The notes: generated by a model not told the origin, from the sequence alone. A DNA stretch of 64,000 bases from Ulota crispa (GCA_963920765.1 OY987242.1:24328002-24392001); one strand, 5' to 3'; numbered from the stretch's first letter, positions 12,783 through 25,839 are shown. Numbers and translations are program-made.

Positions 12783-13649
12783 ATCTTTTAAAGCTTATAA
12801 AAATATTTTATAAGATTGTTTTTTTTTAATTCATTTGGTTAGTAATAGAAGGAAAATTTCTAAAAATGCCCTTTAAGTCTTTCAAAATATCAAGTTTACG
12901 CCGAAAATATGTGAAACATAAAAAATAGTCCTTATTTTTTTGTAGGAATATCAATTATACTCCTATTATTTTGGAAAAATAATAAAAAAGCTCTTCTATT
13001 TTGAAATGTTAAATATATCCTTGTGTTATTTGAAATGTAAAAATCACCTTTGGTTTCTTGTAAGAATTTGCATTAAACTATACACTTGGTTATCATGTAA
13101 CACAAAGATATTTTTGGTACTTTTAATCCTTAAGGGACATATATGATTTCTTCAAAGAATTGAAGAGCATCATTTATATTTGTTTGTAAAGAAATTTTGG
13201 TATTTAAAACAACAAAATGTTGTACGTTTTATATAAAATTTTGTTGAATTAGTGAAGTTGTGTCCAAAAGTATCTAGATCAACAAAAAATTGTTGAGTTT
13301 TATGTTATTATGGTCATGTTTTTACTTGACTTTAAAGGCTGCTAAGTTTAAATCTTACCAAATTGTGAAAAGTAAAGAAAATAAAACTAGTCAATGTACA
13401 CTCAAACTTCTAAAAGATTCTTTTTTTTTTGAAAACTTCTTTTATTTTTTAAAACTTCAAAAAAATTTAATGAGGTCCAAAAAGATTTTAGAAAGATTTC
13501 AAAAACAAACCTAAACTATTGTGATAGTTTTTTTGAAAGTATTTTGATGATTTACAAAAAGATTCCTAAATGACTCTAATTCAGTCTAAGAGATTCTATT
13601 TCTATAAGTATTTTGAAGTACTTTAACAAATTTCATAAAGATTTTAAAA

Positions 13650-14190
13650 AGATTCTCAAAGATTCCAAAAAGGTTCTTGAAAATTCTTAGAGATTTTCAA
13701 AGATTTTTTGAATTTCAAAAAGGATTTTCAAAAGATTCCCAAAGATTCTCAAAGATTCTCAATTGTTCTCAAACATTCTCAAAGATTCCAAAAAAACTTG
13801 AAAAGATTCCAAAGATTTCCAAAGATTCTTGAAGATTCCAAAAAGATTCTCAAAGATTCTCAAAGATTCTTAATTTTTCTCAAACATTCTCAAAGATTCC
13901 CAAAGATTTCAAAAGATTCTCAAAGATTCCTAAAAGATTCTCAAAGATTCTCAATTGTTCTCAAACATTCTCAAAGATTCCAAAAAAACTTGAAAAGATT
14001 CCAAAAGATTTCCAAAGATTCATGAAGATTCCTAAAAGATTCTCAAAGATTCTAAAATCTCGAAAAGATTCTTAAATATTCTTAAAAATCCTGAAAAGAT
14101 TCTCAATGAGTCCCAAAAGATTCTTGAAGATTCTTAAAGATTCACAAAAAATTCCCAAAAGATCTTCAAAAGATTCCAAAATTTTTGTTG
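13650..14190. repeat. Subterminal AAAGATTCTC repeat tract of CACTA-like element 1
   Basis: Dozens of approximately 10-11 bp units, consensus AAAGATTCTC or AAAGATTCCA, in one orientation. It makes a spurious Ser/Lys/Asp-rich open frame at 13708-14025. In CACTA elements such subterminal repeats bind transposase. Confidence 0.8.
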
Positions 14191-15224
14191 ATTTAGATAA
14201 TGGTGTCCAAATCAACAAAACGTATTTAGTTTTTTACAGAATTTTGTTAAATTAGTCAATTAGCGTGGGCAAGCGCCCAAATCAACAAGAAACTGTTGGT
14301 TTTCTGTTGTTTTGGAAGGAGTTTTCTACTAGTGTAACTTGGGTCTTTAGGGGTTAAGCTATTCTAGCTCTAGCGTGAACAAGAAAGTCCTCCACAACGG
14401 CATGAACAGAAGCTTGTACTAGCTCTTCATGCTCTCTGGAAATTGGTAGCGGCTCTGTGGGGGAGGCCCAAATTCAAGGTCCTCTAGTGAAAGTACAGGC
14501 TAAGGCCCAATTGAGACTAGCGGCCGGACAAAGCAGCAAAATTGGCACCTCTACCAGTGGTTCATCCGTTGGGAACTTTTCCATGTCATTGTGTGTCATC
14601 CAAGAGTGTGCTTCTACTACATAAGTTTGGTACCACCCTTGGAGAAAGCTCCAAAATTTCACTATTTTGGCCACTGACGTGGCTATATTGAATGGTGAAC
14701 ATGGATGTTAAAATATGGGACAAACCTTGAGTTTGAACCCTCCAACAAACAAAAGCCATATTTCAACCAATCACGTTTGAGAAAATTTTAGCCGGTTGCT
14801 AAGGTAGAGTGCTCATAAATTGTCCATTTAAGCCTACCTAACTCATCAATCATTGTACTCAATTTATCAACTCCAATGTCACCCATTCCTAGAGCCAAAC
14901 AAAATTAGAGCCTACTCGCACTAGTAGAAAATTTTATAGAAAATCAACAGATTTTCCACTTGAATCTGTTGATTTTATCTATGACTTTAGTCAAGTTGAT
15001 TTGGGTGCTTTTCAACAAGAGTTTGTTGATTTTTTTTTGTTTCTTGTTAATTTTTGGTTAATTTTTTGTTAAATTTTTATGTTAAATATAAATTTATATC
15101 AATGTTTTTTTTTTCATAAATTTTGTTTTATTTATTTTTATTATTATTATTATTATTAAATTTATTTTTGAATCCAGCCAGGCCAATTGCTGGCCTTGTG
15201 GAGCAGCTAACCGCAAGCACGCCA

Positions 15225-15305
15225 AGGCTGGGGTCAAACCCCAGACTTCCGGCCTCCAACTCTAGCTCCTTATCTCAAGCCCCATTACCACTAGGCTATG
15301 CTCAC
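15225..15305 (-). other. tRNA-like (pol III promoter-like) block in CACTA-like element 2
   Basis: On the minus strand TAGCCTAGTGGTAA fits the A-box consensus and GGGGTTTGACCCC fits the B-box, about 45 bp apart, as in tRNA genes and tRNA-derived SINEs. I could not fold a full cloverleaf, so it is not called a functional tRNA. Confidence 0.45.
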
Positions 15306-17179
15306 ACATGTGTGCACACAAAGATACAAATAACCTATTTGTACACTACACATTAACTACTTTGCAAAGTCAGTGACTTTGAAGCCTATTTTGGCCTAGT
15401 AGAAGACTTTTTTTTGAAAAGTTCAAAATTACAAAAAGTTGGTTAATATAGTCCACTTTCATCTCCAACAATTTTTTTCAGATTTGAGATTTTTAATTAA
15501 AATTTATGAGCAATAATCGAGGAAGGTTTTCAGAAATTTTAAAAAATTATTTATTTCCACCCCTTTGATTTTTGTGTACAATTTTTGATTGAAATACATA
15601 AATCTCAAAATAATTGTTGCAAGTGAGGGTTGGCTTCATTTCTTAAAAAATTAGTTTTATTTTTTTTGAAAACAAAACTCTTATTAGGTTAAAGGCGCCT
15701 CCGTAGTTTGCTAGCTTCAAAAAACATCAAAATTTGAATAGTTATGGAATTAAAAAGTTGTAATCATATAATCAAAATTTTAAAGTGTCCAAAAGATTAA
15801 AGAAGATTCTATAATATTTTGAAGCCTTTTTAATCTTTTTAAAAAATTCCAAAAATATTTCATAAGATTTTAATTTTTTTTTGTTGATATGATTCATAAA
15901 AGAAGGGGAAATATTAAAAATGCTCTTTGGTTGTTTCAAAATATGAAATTTACCTCTCAATGATTTTAAATATCAAAAACACTCTTGTTTTTTGTCAAAG
16001 TATCAACTCTACCCCTATTATTTTGAGATAACATCAAAAACGCTCTTTTATTTTGAAATATCAAACATACTCTTGTGTTATTTGAAATATAAAAGTATCC
16101 CTTTGGTTTTATGTAAGAATATCAATTAAACTATACCCTCAATTTTTTTTTGAGGCTATTGCAAGTTCTCATAATTCCCTTTTTTTTTATAAGTTTTTGT
16201 ATCTACTAGAACAACAATGGAAACTACTTAAAATAGAGGCAAATTAATTGCAAACTCAATCTTGTAGTCAAGTTGTTCAAATTCTTTGCAGGATTTCTAC
16301 ATATAGATTTATTATTGCAAAAATCATTGCATCAATTGCATAGTGATTTTTTATTTTTAATATAATATTTACAATTGAATTGCGCTAAAAAGACACAAAA
16401 AACCTAGAGGTATTTATGGTAATTTCAAAATCTAAGAATAAAGATTAATTGAAATTTTTACATAAAACCAAAGATAGATTGTTTTTTTCAAATTATAGAA
16501 GGATTTATTTGATAATTTAAAATAGTTGAGGAGCATTTTTAATATTTTCCTAGTAGATTAGAGGTACTGTTGATATTTTTGCAAAAAGCCAAGGGTATTT
16601 TTGATACTTTTAATCTTTGAGGGACATATATGATTTTAGGAAAGAATTGAAGGGCATCTTTTATATTTTTTCATAAAGAAATTTTGTTATTTAAAACAAC
16701 AAATGTTGTACTTTTTATATAAAACTTTGTTGAGTTAATGAAGTTGTGTCCAAAAGTGTACAAATCAACAAGAAATTGTTGATTTTTTGTTGATTTGTCC
16801 TATCCAAAAGTGTCCAGATTAACAAAAAACTGTTGAGTTTCTATTATTTTGATCATGTTTTTAGTAGACTTTAAAGGCTACTAATGTTAAACCATACCAA
16901 ATTGGGGAAAATAAAGAAAAAGCCACACTAACAATTCTAAAAGATTCTAATTTTCTTGAAATTTTTTTTATTTTTCAAAAATTCAAAACATTTTCATGTA
17001 GTCCAAAAAAATTCTAGAAAGATTTCAAAAACAACCCAAACTATTTTAATTGTTTTTTATGAAAAAATATTTTAAAGTATTTTAATGAATTACAAAAAGA
17101 TTCTAAAACAACTCTAATTGAGTCTAAGAGATTCTATTTTTATAAAATTCTTGAAGTCTTTAAACAAATTTCATAATTA

Positions 17180-17430
17180 AAGATTTCAAAAAGATAATCA
17201 AAGATTCCAAAATAGATTTTTAAGAATTCCAATGAAAAAACCTAGAGATTCTCAAAGGTTCTTAGAGATTCTTAAGTTTTTTGAAAAGATTCTCAAAGAT
17301 TTTCAAAGATTTTTAAAGATTTCAAAAGATTCTTAGAGATTCTTAGAGATTCTCAAAGATTCTCAAATGTTCTCAAAGATTTTCAAAGATTCTCAAAGAT
17401 TCTCAAAGATTCTCAAAGATAACAAAGTTT
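17180..17430. repeat. Subterminal AAAGATTCTC repeat tract of CACTA-like element 2
   Basis: Same unit as in element 1 and the same distance class from the right end, with the best-preserved perfect run at about 17345-17420. Confidence 0.8.
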
Positions 17431-17750
17431 CTGTTGATTTATGTAATGGTGTCCAAATCAACAGGACGTAATTTGTTTTTTACAAAATTTTGTTAAATTA
17501 GTTAATTAGCATGGGCAAGTGCCCAAAACAACAAGAACTTGTTGATTTTTTGTTGTTTTGGACACAATTTTCTACTAGTGACGGTTTATGAGCACACTAC
17601 CTTAGTCTGAATTAGGACTAAGTGTGTTTTTCCCTCTATTATGGTGATGCTCTAAACCCCAATGTTTTTTGTGTTCACGTAGTCAAGTGTCAACATGAGG
17701 TAAGATTCTGCCAACATATTGTCCTAAGATGAATTCTGGATAGCTAGTTC

Positions 17751-18117
17751 TAAGGTAGGAGGCTCTAATTCTAGTTAGGGCTCTAATTCTAGCTAGGGCT
17801 CTAATTCAGTTCAGCTCTAGGAAGGGCTAATATTTTACACCCAATATCTATTACTGCCATTGATGAGTTAGGTGGGCATATCAAGTTAACCTAATGTGCT
17901 AAGGGTATGTTCACACTTGGTGTTAAGAGTGGTAGTAGCAAAGGAAAATTTGATGCACTTGGACACACTTTTAAACTGCATTCATATTGCTAGTACCCCT
18001 CCTAACACCAAGTGTGAACACACCCTTACCCACCTAAGTCATCAATGACAATAATAGATATTGAATGTAAAATGTCAACCCTTCCTATAGCTGAACCAAA
18101 TTAGAACCTCCTACCCA
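17751..18117. mobile_element. M3-1, AGGTA-type MITE with a nested palindrome
   Basis: TAAGGTAGGAGGCTCTAATT to AATTAGAACCTCCTACCC. Inside, TCATTGATGAGTTAGGTGGG pairs with CCCACCTAAGTCATCAATGA. The centre (about 17904-18030) is a second palindrome, GTTCACACTTGGTGTTA and complement. Confidence 0.75.
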
Positions 18118-18225
18118 TAACATTCACTAGCACTCAACAGGCCTGCCCTACCTCCAACTGAAAAGCGTGGAATATTCCACACCCATCAGTGGCTAAGAGG
18201 ACACTTGACTCAATTTGTGAGAGAA

Positions 18226-18395
18226 TTTATGAAAGAGAGGCTCTGTTTAGTGCACATATGTTGATGTGGGGGCCAGTCCTGTCAAAAAAAATTATTAAAT
18301 TTTTTTTTTTTTTTTTTTTTTGTCAAAATGAAATTTGTGAATGATACGTGAAGAGAGGGAGAGACAGCCTCTCTTCAGGCTACTGAATGTTATGC
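18226..18395. repeat. M10-1, dispersed repeat
   Basis: GTTTAGTGCACATATGTTGA near the left and CCTCTCTTCAGGCTACT near the right are shared with M10-2. A poly-T run (18297-18321) sits inside. GAGAGGCT and GCCTCTC form short inverted ends. Confidence 0.55.
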
Positions 18396-20148
18396 CTTAT
18401 GCAAGTGCTCACTGCTCAATATGCTGAAAATTACAGGTGGAAAGTTATTGAATTGAAGGACCCCATCAAACCGGCTGTCTTTTCAGAAGATCGCCAGCTA
18501 AAATACAGTACTGAGGTGATTGGCGCATTATGTCCCATGTTCCATTGAATCCTCACAATCTGATTGGTCAATTAGTTGTTATTGGGAATTGCACCTTCAC
18601 ACTATGTTCCAAGCAATGTCTTGGGAAAACTGACATTTAGTGTATTGTCACTTTGTCAGGCGATTGAAATTGCGAAATAGTTGAATGCATTTTATATTCC
18701 CTGCAAAAAATTGTTTGAATTTTACAACAAAAACTAATTATAGCATATTATAGCATAAACCTATAAAGTATATGGTGCAATCCAATCAAAATTGAGATGA
18801 TAATAGGAAATGTTGGATTTTAGCAGGTGAAGTCAAAAAAATTTCCCAAATGCTGGTTTAGGGTCCTTGTCTTTATCCATTGCAACTTATCTCCATGGTA
18901 CTAATTTTTGAAATTATAGCGTCAATAAAGTATACAATTTGTGCAAGACCTTGTTACATTAATTTGGGTGAATTTTGTTTAATTAGTACAAAGATATGGC
19001 TTGCTTCTTATCCTTATATTCTAATATGGGTTTTGAACTCAATCTTCTGATGCCCCCTCAAGTGGCAATTTGGTGTTGGAGCTTTTTTAATGCGACATTC
19101 TCCACAAATTCTCTAGTTGGGCTATTTGATAAGGTAGTTAGCTCGTAAACCAACCATCTAAGGGCTAAAATTGAATCTTGGGAAGGTGAAACTTCTTGAG
19201 ATGTTTTTTTAGTAAATTTACTTGAAAGACAAGGAATTGACATCTATCCAAGTTTTTTTCATATTTTTTGGAGCTTTGTGGAATTAGTTATAAAATTTTG
19301 AAGTGGAAAGTCCATATGGCTCTAAAACCGCCCACCTCCTCAAATGTATAGTCACATGTACATTACTAAAAAGTTATGAAAAACAGCATGTACTAGGTGA
19401 GTGCATTTGAGGAGGTGAGTGGTTTTAATGCCCTAATGGAGTTCAAGCTGACTACCTTAGCAAAATCTCCTTGGAATTTTGACCACTTGAGTCAAACAAT
19501 TTGAGATAGTATTTAAGTACTATAAATCCATTGCATATTGCATTAACCTAATTTATTGTGAAATGCTTTGTGATTGCACTTTGCAAGTTCACTTATTCCT
19601 TGAATTAGTGTTGGCCTAGCATGGTTAATGTTATTAGTGCAAGAACTCATGCAAGAAGCAGTGATTAGAGTAAACTGTATAGTAGTTTGCTCAAATAATC
19701 AGTTTTGGCCACAATTAGGGCCACTTCACACTATGGCCAACAACCAAGCGGCCATCAATTTCCACCAATTATATTGTAAGAAACTAATACTTTAGCCTCT
19801 CAACCCTTCACAATAGAGGCCAAGGTCCAAAGTCCATCATCCTGCAAATTGCCTATATGACATCACTTTTTCATCCAAAATAATGGCCTCTCAAAAGAAA
19901 CTTGGTCAAGCAAACATGGAAGCCCAAGCTATGGTCAAGAAACCATCAATTTTTGTTGTATAGCAATAAAAAAGTGACAAGATCTTGGCTATTAGATTAG
20001 AAGGTTTGGATTTTTTGCTTGGCTTGTGGAGGCTTCACAATATGGCCGTTCAAGTCAAGAGGGCGTGGAAATTCATTACCAAGAGTTTGGACTTTGAAGT
20101 TGGCCTTTGGAGGCTTCATACTAAGACCGCCCAAAAATTTCAAAAACA
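18396..20148. other. Intergenic apart from M11
   Basis: No gene seen. The short open frames on both strands at 19985-20266 overlap each other and have no protein character. Confidence 0.4.
19321..19437. mobile_element. M11, about 115 bp palindromic MITE
   Basis: CTAAAACCGCCCACCTCCTC pairs with GAGGAGGTGAGTGGTTTTA across a short AT-rich loop. Confidence 0.6.
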
Positions 20149-20732
20149 ATACTCCCTCTCTCCCAATATAAAGCTCCAAAGTAGGCATAGTTCTTGTCCC
20201 ACTAAAAAGCTCCCTTTTGCTAATTTCAATTGCTAAAAAAGCATTTGTCATGTCCAATGATCTCATGAGGGCAGATTAAGCAATTAAAGAGCATCCCTCT
20301 CCAAACAAGCTTGGCCTTGCCCACATGAGGTACCATTGTTGCTACTAATCTTTTAATCATTAATAATGAGGAGCTAGCAACATGTACAAATATAGTACTT
20401 TTGCATGGAATTTAGGTGCCCAAACAACAACATCAAAGTTAGAGATTTTGCACACATTTGGTAGATGGTATATTGATTCTAGAATGCATGTGTTATTAGT
20501 ACAAAGACTAAAATAATGAGGAGGCAGTAGCCTTCACAAAATATGCACAAATATGGTACCTTTTCCATGAAATTTGGGTGTTTAAACAACAACATAAAAA
20601 TTTGAAATTTTGCAGATATTTGATAGGTGATATTAATTCTAGAATGCATTTATCACTAGCATAATGACTAAAAATACAATTAATCCTTCATGGAGAAATT
20701 TTTTGGAGTTTTATAATGGGACACATGAAGTA
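20149..20732. mobile_element. S3, Stowaway-like (TA-flanked, CTCCCTC) element
   Basis: Left TACTCCCTCTCTCCCAATAT. The right part TTATAATGGGACACATGAAGTA is a decayed inverted copy. The interior is shared with S2 (CATTTGTCATGTCCAATGAT). Confidence 0.6.
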
Positions 20733-21609
20733 TTTCATTACATATTTTCAGCCCATTTATATGATTTTTTGACAAAGCTTGGTCAGTCAATCCCATGCCC
20801 TCTTGACTTGGTCTGCCATAGTGTGAAGCAATCCTTAAGAACCCGATTCATAAGTCAAGTCTCACCCAAAGAAATGATACGTAAATCATACAAGCCTTTT
20901 TTTATTTTATTGATATCTCTTTTGGTTTATTGAGATGTTGAAATAAAAGAAGACTTGGGGCTAGAGCTGGCACATGGGACAGAGGAAGAGCCGAGCCTAG
21001 TTAGAATGATATTCTCTAACCGTGCACATGTACGTCTATAATGCAGCTTCAGATTGCTCTATGATATTTATGTTTGACACAAGTGAATGAAAATCTATTG
21101 CAGGGAATCAAATATTAGCAAACCTCAGTTGGGGTGATACTAGGGTATTTTTTTGGTTTTCTGACCAATGGCTGCGTGATCTTCTTTGAAAATGGTGCTG
21201 ACTCCATTCCTATTTTTGGTTAGAGTTGAAGGTGGCCCCTATGCATGGGTTAGCTTTTTTTTTTGACAGTGCCTTCAGATCTATCTCATTATGCATCAAT
21301 TCTCAATATGGTACTTTTTTTTATGAAATCATAAGTTGCAATGCGATTTTCATAACTGCAATTTAGTATTTTTAGAAAATTTCTTCATTTCCTTTCTATA
21401 GGCTTGAAGCTCACCTTTTTTTTCCCAAGGCAATTGAGCATTCAATTGCCTGATCCAACCTTTTTCATTGGTCATGCAACACGCACCCATTAATGCAAGC
21501 ACGTAAGGAAAAATTGGATAGAAATTCATAGAGTTGACAAAGTGTGCACATTCACCCATCAAATTTACTAATATTAGGAGTTTTCATCCAAAAATTGGCA
21601 AACCTAGTA

Positions 21610-22075
21610 CTATAGTGCGTGCCACCATAAACCAACAAAGATGCAACACTCATATTAACTATTTATAGAAACCCTCAAAAAATTACATCTCTTCGTAACT
21701 ACAAGCAATGAGATGTTAGGGAAAAAGTTATGAAGAGAAATTGGAATTATCTTTTGTCAAAAAAAAGTTATCATCATTCGAAAATGGTAACTATTGGACA
21801 TTTTATACTAAGAGGGCAAAGAATTGGCCACCCTAGCACTAGTTTCTTCAATATTAATAATTAATTTGCATGAAATTGACAAGTTGACTAACTAAATTGA
21901 TAAAAATCCAAAGTGGAATCATGCTACCTAGTCAACGCATTTATGTCCATCATGACAAGTTTAGGAGGTGTCATCTTGGTAGTGGAGCACGTCATAGCTA
22001 AAAGCTAAAAACAAACTACCCAAGAATTTGCCCACTTTCCATAGTTTGTTGGTTTATGGTGGCACGCACCGTAGC
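21610..22075. mobile_element. M7, inverted-repeat element
   Basis: GTGCGTGCCACCATAAACC and its complement GGTTTATGGTGGCACGCAC stand about 450 bp apart. It splits a block similar to 3250-3500 and 29455-29712. Confidence 0.65.
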
Positions 22076-22203
22076 TTGGGGAAGGGTTTGGCAATTTCAT
22101 TGATTTGTGACCTGGTTTTTTTAGTGTTATGGTAGCTAGCTACAAATCTAGGTAAGGTTTTGGCAAAAAATTGCTACCTTTAAATATGCCGCATTGATCA
22201 TAA

Positions 22204-23153
22204 CTAAACTCCTAAAGGACCAAGTGTCCGTTCAACAGCCACTTGACAACTCAGTTAGGGTCATATGAAGTTAATTTTTATTGGATGTTCTCAAAATTGT
22301 TACACAAGGTGCAAATATGTATTCCGTAAGTGGAGATGTAACTTTTTCCCCAGTTGGATGTCTGGTTCAAAAGTTATGTTACCCAAAAGAATTTGGGCAG
22401 CTTGGGCATCTTTGGAGAATCTTATGCTAAAACTCTCATCAATTTTTGAAATTTGGCAAGTATGCAACTAAAAAATCATAATGTACAATTGTCAAAATAA
22501 AATAAAATTGAACTCTCACATCACATTTAGAAGGGAGTCAAACTCTATTAACTATGTCTGGGTAGTTTCAAGAAAAAATAATTCCTCTAACTTCAAACCC
22601 TATTATCTTTCAATCCATAAATTAAAAGTTCTTGAAACTTTTTGGCATATTCTAAATGTTTGTCTCTAACTTCTCACCCTTTGGATTTCAAATAAAAGAC
22701 TTCCTCATTGCACAAGAAATCATGAAAGAATGTCTAATGTATTGCCAATTCACTAAACCTCCTTGCATTACAGGGTGATTTAGAATAAGCTAGATTCTAT
22801 CATTGGATCTGAAATTTTTCATGAGCAAATTTAACATCATATACTTGTGAATGGTCAAAAAGCTCAAATTTGTGAAGAGCAAAAATTTTACTCTAGGAAG
22901 GCTCAAAGTCTGTTGACCTTATTTTGCAGGAATGAAAAAAATCTATTTTTCTCACTTCAATTGTTATATTCTTACAATCAGCAATGTGAAATGGACTGAA
23001 TTTTTTGCACATATTAACTTATCTATTTAACACACTTTTGTATGGTTGGAATTGAGAAAAAAGATTCTTATTTTCAATTTTGGGCAATGCACTAAAAGTT
23101 GGCAGTTTTTGAGATTTATTCTCAAAAAACACCCTTGGTCCTTTAGGGGTTAA
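22204..23153. mobile_element. T6, TTAA element, sister of T3
   Basis: Right end GGTCCTTTAGGGGTTAA is intact. The left end has decayed to CTAAACTCCTAAAGGACC. The interior aligns with T3 but lacks the M1 insertion, so it serves as an empty-site reference for that insertion. Confidence 0.75.
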
Positions 23154-24499
23154 GGCATAAGCATCCATAGCCAACAACGCCCCATACCTGACCAATAGGG
23201 TGCACTATTTCCAATTTCAACAAGGATAGGTGCTTTGGAATGCGTTCTTCTATCTTTTCCAAGGTTGGGATCACTTAAGTCATGCCACATGTCCCAAAGT
23301 GAAGTAGAAAGTAATAAGTGAAGAGTAGTTTGGCTATAATCAGAATTGCATGAGCCTAGAGGTAGGCAATGGGTTCAAAGCACTTTTCAATTCCCAAAAT
23401 TCATAGTAATCTCAACTTTACAAATAAAATTATGAAAAATTTGCAATCCCAATATTTCTTATCTTCTTACATGGGAAAGATTTGTTGCCTCAAACTCTTT
23501 GTAGTTTGTTGCAAAATCACTTAAGTTATTGGTTATGGGTGCTTCCACTTTAGAGCAACCTCAATAGTTGCACAATACCCACAAGTAGTGAGTAAGGCAT
23601 ATAGCATTGGAAATTTGGGCTCCTATGTTTGAAGTTCAAGATTTGGGGTGAAGGGACCCAATGGTAAACTTGTTACACATAGGACTTGTGCTACTAGCTT
23701 AAGCAACTAATAGTATACATAATATTCCTAAAGGTATTGAGAATTGGGCTCACTTGTTGCCACAATGTTGTTGACCATACTTCTTGCTTCACTTAGCCTG
23801 TGCAATAACAAGTTGCAAAATGCGACTTTAGTGCTCTTGGCTAGCGTGCACCCAATCAAATTTGTTGGTTATGGTTTCCATTGGTCCTCTATTTCCCTAT
23901 CCACCTCCATCTTACAATTTCTACGCCTACATGGCATGTCCATTAAGGTTTCTACCAAGGCTGCTTGACACTACAAGTCAAGGTTGGTTTCCAACCTCCA
24001 ACTCTTCCAATGTTGGTATTTGATTGATTAGTATTTTAAAAACAACCTCAAAGTTTTTACACTTGGAGTGAAGGTTGATTTTTCAAAACAAATTTGAATA
24101 TTCAAAAGAAAGTATTTAACATGGTCCCCTTTTAAAAATTGGGTCCTCCAAAAATGTGAAGCCAACTTTTGACCCCAAGACCATGGTAAGATATGAGTAA
24201 AATATGAGTTTTTGAGTAAAAAATATTTTTCTAAGATACTCAACACTTTAGGATGGAGTAAAAATATTGACGGCTCTCCTTGATCTCTTATTTCATCCCT
24301 TTTCTCCCAAAATTTTCAAAGTTTACTCTAGTGGACTCAACTCTTTGGCCTTAAGGCCTTTACACACAAGCATATTGACCCTTGTTTTATTCATAATATA
24401 ATGGGTGTTTGGGGGCTGTTCTTAAGGCCATTTAAGCTCAACTTTTGATTAAAATGGCCCCAAGTTTTTAGGGCCTTGACTCCTAGTGTAAAGCGGCCC
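23154..24499. other. Intergenic, nothing recognised
   Basis: No element ends or coding signal. The segment at 24020-24250 is shared loosely with T7-like interiors. Confidence 0.35.
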
Positions 24500-25431
24500 T
24501 TAACCCCGCTAAAGGACTAAGCAATGTTTTCACCAAAAACTCTCTAAGATTGCCATTCTGAGAGCATCAATCAAATTTGAAAACAAGTTTGAAAACAAAA
24601 ACATTTTTAGGCATATGCAACCATAGGATCTTGAAGTAGTATAGTTTTGGAAGATGTGGAAAAATTTCAGAATTTTCCACCGCATGAATTGGAAGATAGA
24701 ATGGTTTGAATATTCAAAAAAGTTTGGTGAAAAACTAGGCAGCTACCATTTAGAAGGTGAAATTCATAAGGAAAAAAGGTTGTATGGGTGGTGCTTCCCT
24801 AGATTTTTTACCCCACCTAAGTGGGGTACATGTCAAAAAAGTTTCAAATCATTCAGAATTGTATAGCATATTGGAAAAAAATAGTAAGTGTAAAGAAGTG
24901 GAGAATGATTCAAATGACTAAATTGTTAAGAATTTAATTATAGACATGAAAATGCCAATCCCAATAGTTGTAATGTTGTAATAGACAATCAACATCCTTT
25001 GGTTTTGTTATTTTTCCAAAATGATGAAGATTGAGTAAACTAAAGGACTTCAAAGTTTATTTTAGAGTAGAGAACTATAACTGGTTGCAAACAAAAACTC
25101 CTCATAACTTTCATCTCATTGACAAAAATGGAATGACTCCAAGCTTTCCATATTCACATAAATTTCCTTAACCAATTTCAAAATTTTGTTTAAAAAAAAA
25201 GTGATTTTATAAAATATGCCCAAGCTGCCCGCTAAGTGAAAAAAAAACATAGTAGGTCATATCTTCTTGTTCATAATTCCAAATTTCATGAATTCAATGC
25301 ACATGAATGATAAACCTTGTTCCCACATTTTGTTAAAATTTCAGCCTAAAATATGAAAATCTCCAATCACAATTACCTGCCCAAAATCACTATGTTGCTA
25401 AAAAAGGGGGGCTTGGTCCTTTAGGGGTTAA
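24500..25431. mobile_element. T7, TTAA element
   Basis: Ends TTAACCCCGCTAAAGGAC and GGTCCTTTAGGGGTTA(A). The interior resembles T8 (GATGTGGAAAA near the left, a shared AGAGTAGAGAA motif in the middle). No coding frame. Confidence 0.75.
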
Positions 25432-25839
25432 TAACCCAATGAAGCTGCAGTCATGTATTGAGGTGGGACTTGCACAGATGGGATGTGACACATAGTATGA
25501 AGCACCTTGTACACTAAAAAAATGTATTTAGGTTGCTTTATCCTCAAAAGTTATCTCAAGACTTAGAGGCTTGGCCACTTTGGTGGTGCACACAACTCTT
25601 TAGATATTTGGATTCCATGTGATTTACAACTTGGATGTTGCTAGTTTGCATTTTTTCAACTTTGTTGTTGTTGCCAAGTTTTTAGAAAGTTGTTTATTGA
25701 AGTAATTATTAATGAGTATAAAAAAAATTTGTTTATTACAATAATTATTGATGAAAATCACTATAGTACTAGTAAGTATTTTTTTTAGTGTAAAGTGTCA
25801 GAAACTTAGTATGAGGCAATATAAATGCACTATTTGGTG

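Larger units (their letters stand above)
11429..14334. mobile_element. CACTA-like element 1, non-autonomous
   Basis: Starts CACTAGTAGAAAATT and ends TTTTCTACTAGTG, with TAA on each side (11426-11428 and 14335-14337) as a 3 bp target duplication, all typical of the CACTA (En/Spm) superfamily. About 2.9 kb without a transposase frame. Inside are a tRNA-like block, GGGCAGCTGCCC repeats, an M5 palindrome and a tract of AAAGATTCTC repeats. It sits in the right arm of T5. Confidence 0.85.
10583..14357. mobile_element. T5, long-armed palindromic TTAA element carrying a CACTA insertion
   Basis: Left end TTAACCCCTAAAAGCCC, right end TCTTTAGGGGTTAA. The two arms (about 10583-11060 and 11075-11425) are inverted copies along nearly their whole length, centred near 11065. 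The CACTA-like element at 11429-14334 interrupts the right arm about 20 bp before its end. Within the left arm, a stretch of about 110 bp (ATTTTCACACATGATGTG...) is directly repeated at 10670-10760 and 10780-10870. Confidence 0.8.
14919..17580. mobile_element. CACTA-like element 2, non-autonomous
   Basis: Same ends as element 1 (CACTAGTAGAAAATT, TTTTCTACTAGTG) and the same internal order, so a sister copy. The flanking triplets are TCG and ACG, a near-duplication. It has no transposase frame. It lies between halves of an older TA-type MITE (14798-14918 and 17581 onward). Confidence 0.85.

Noticed and set aside
13708..14025. 105-codon Lys/Asp/Ser-rich open frame
   Set aside because: It is the translation of the AAAGATTCTC subterminal repeat tract.
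15225..15305. Functional tRNA gene
   Set aside because: A- and B-box-like motifs are present but no complete cloverleaf with anticodon could be drawn.
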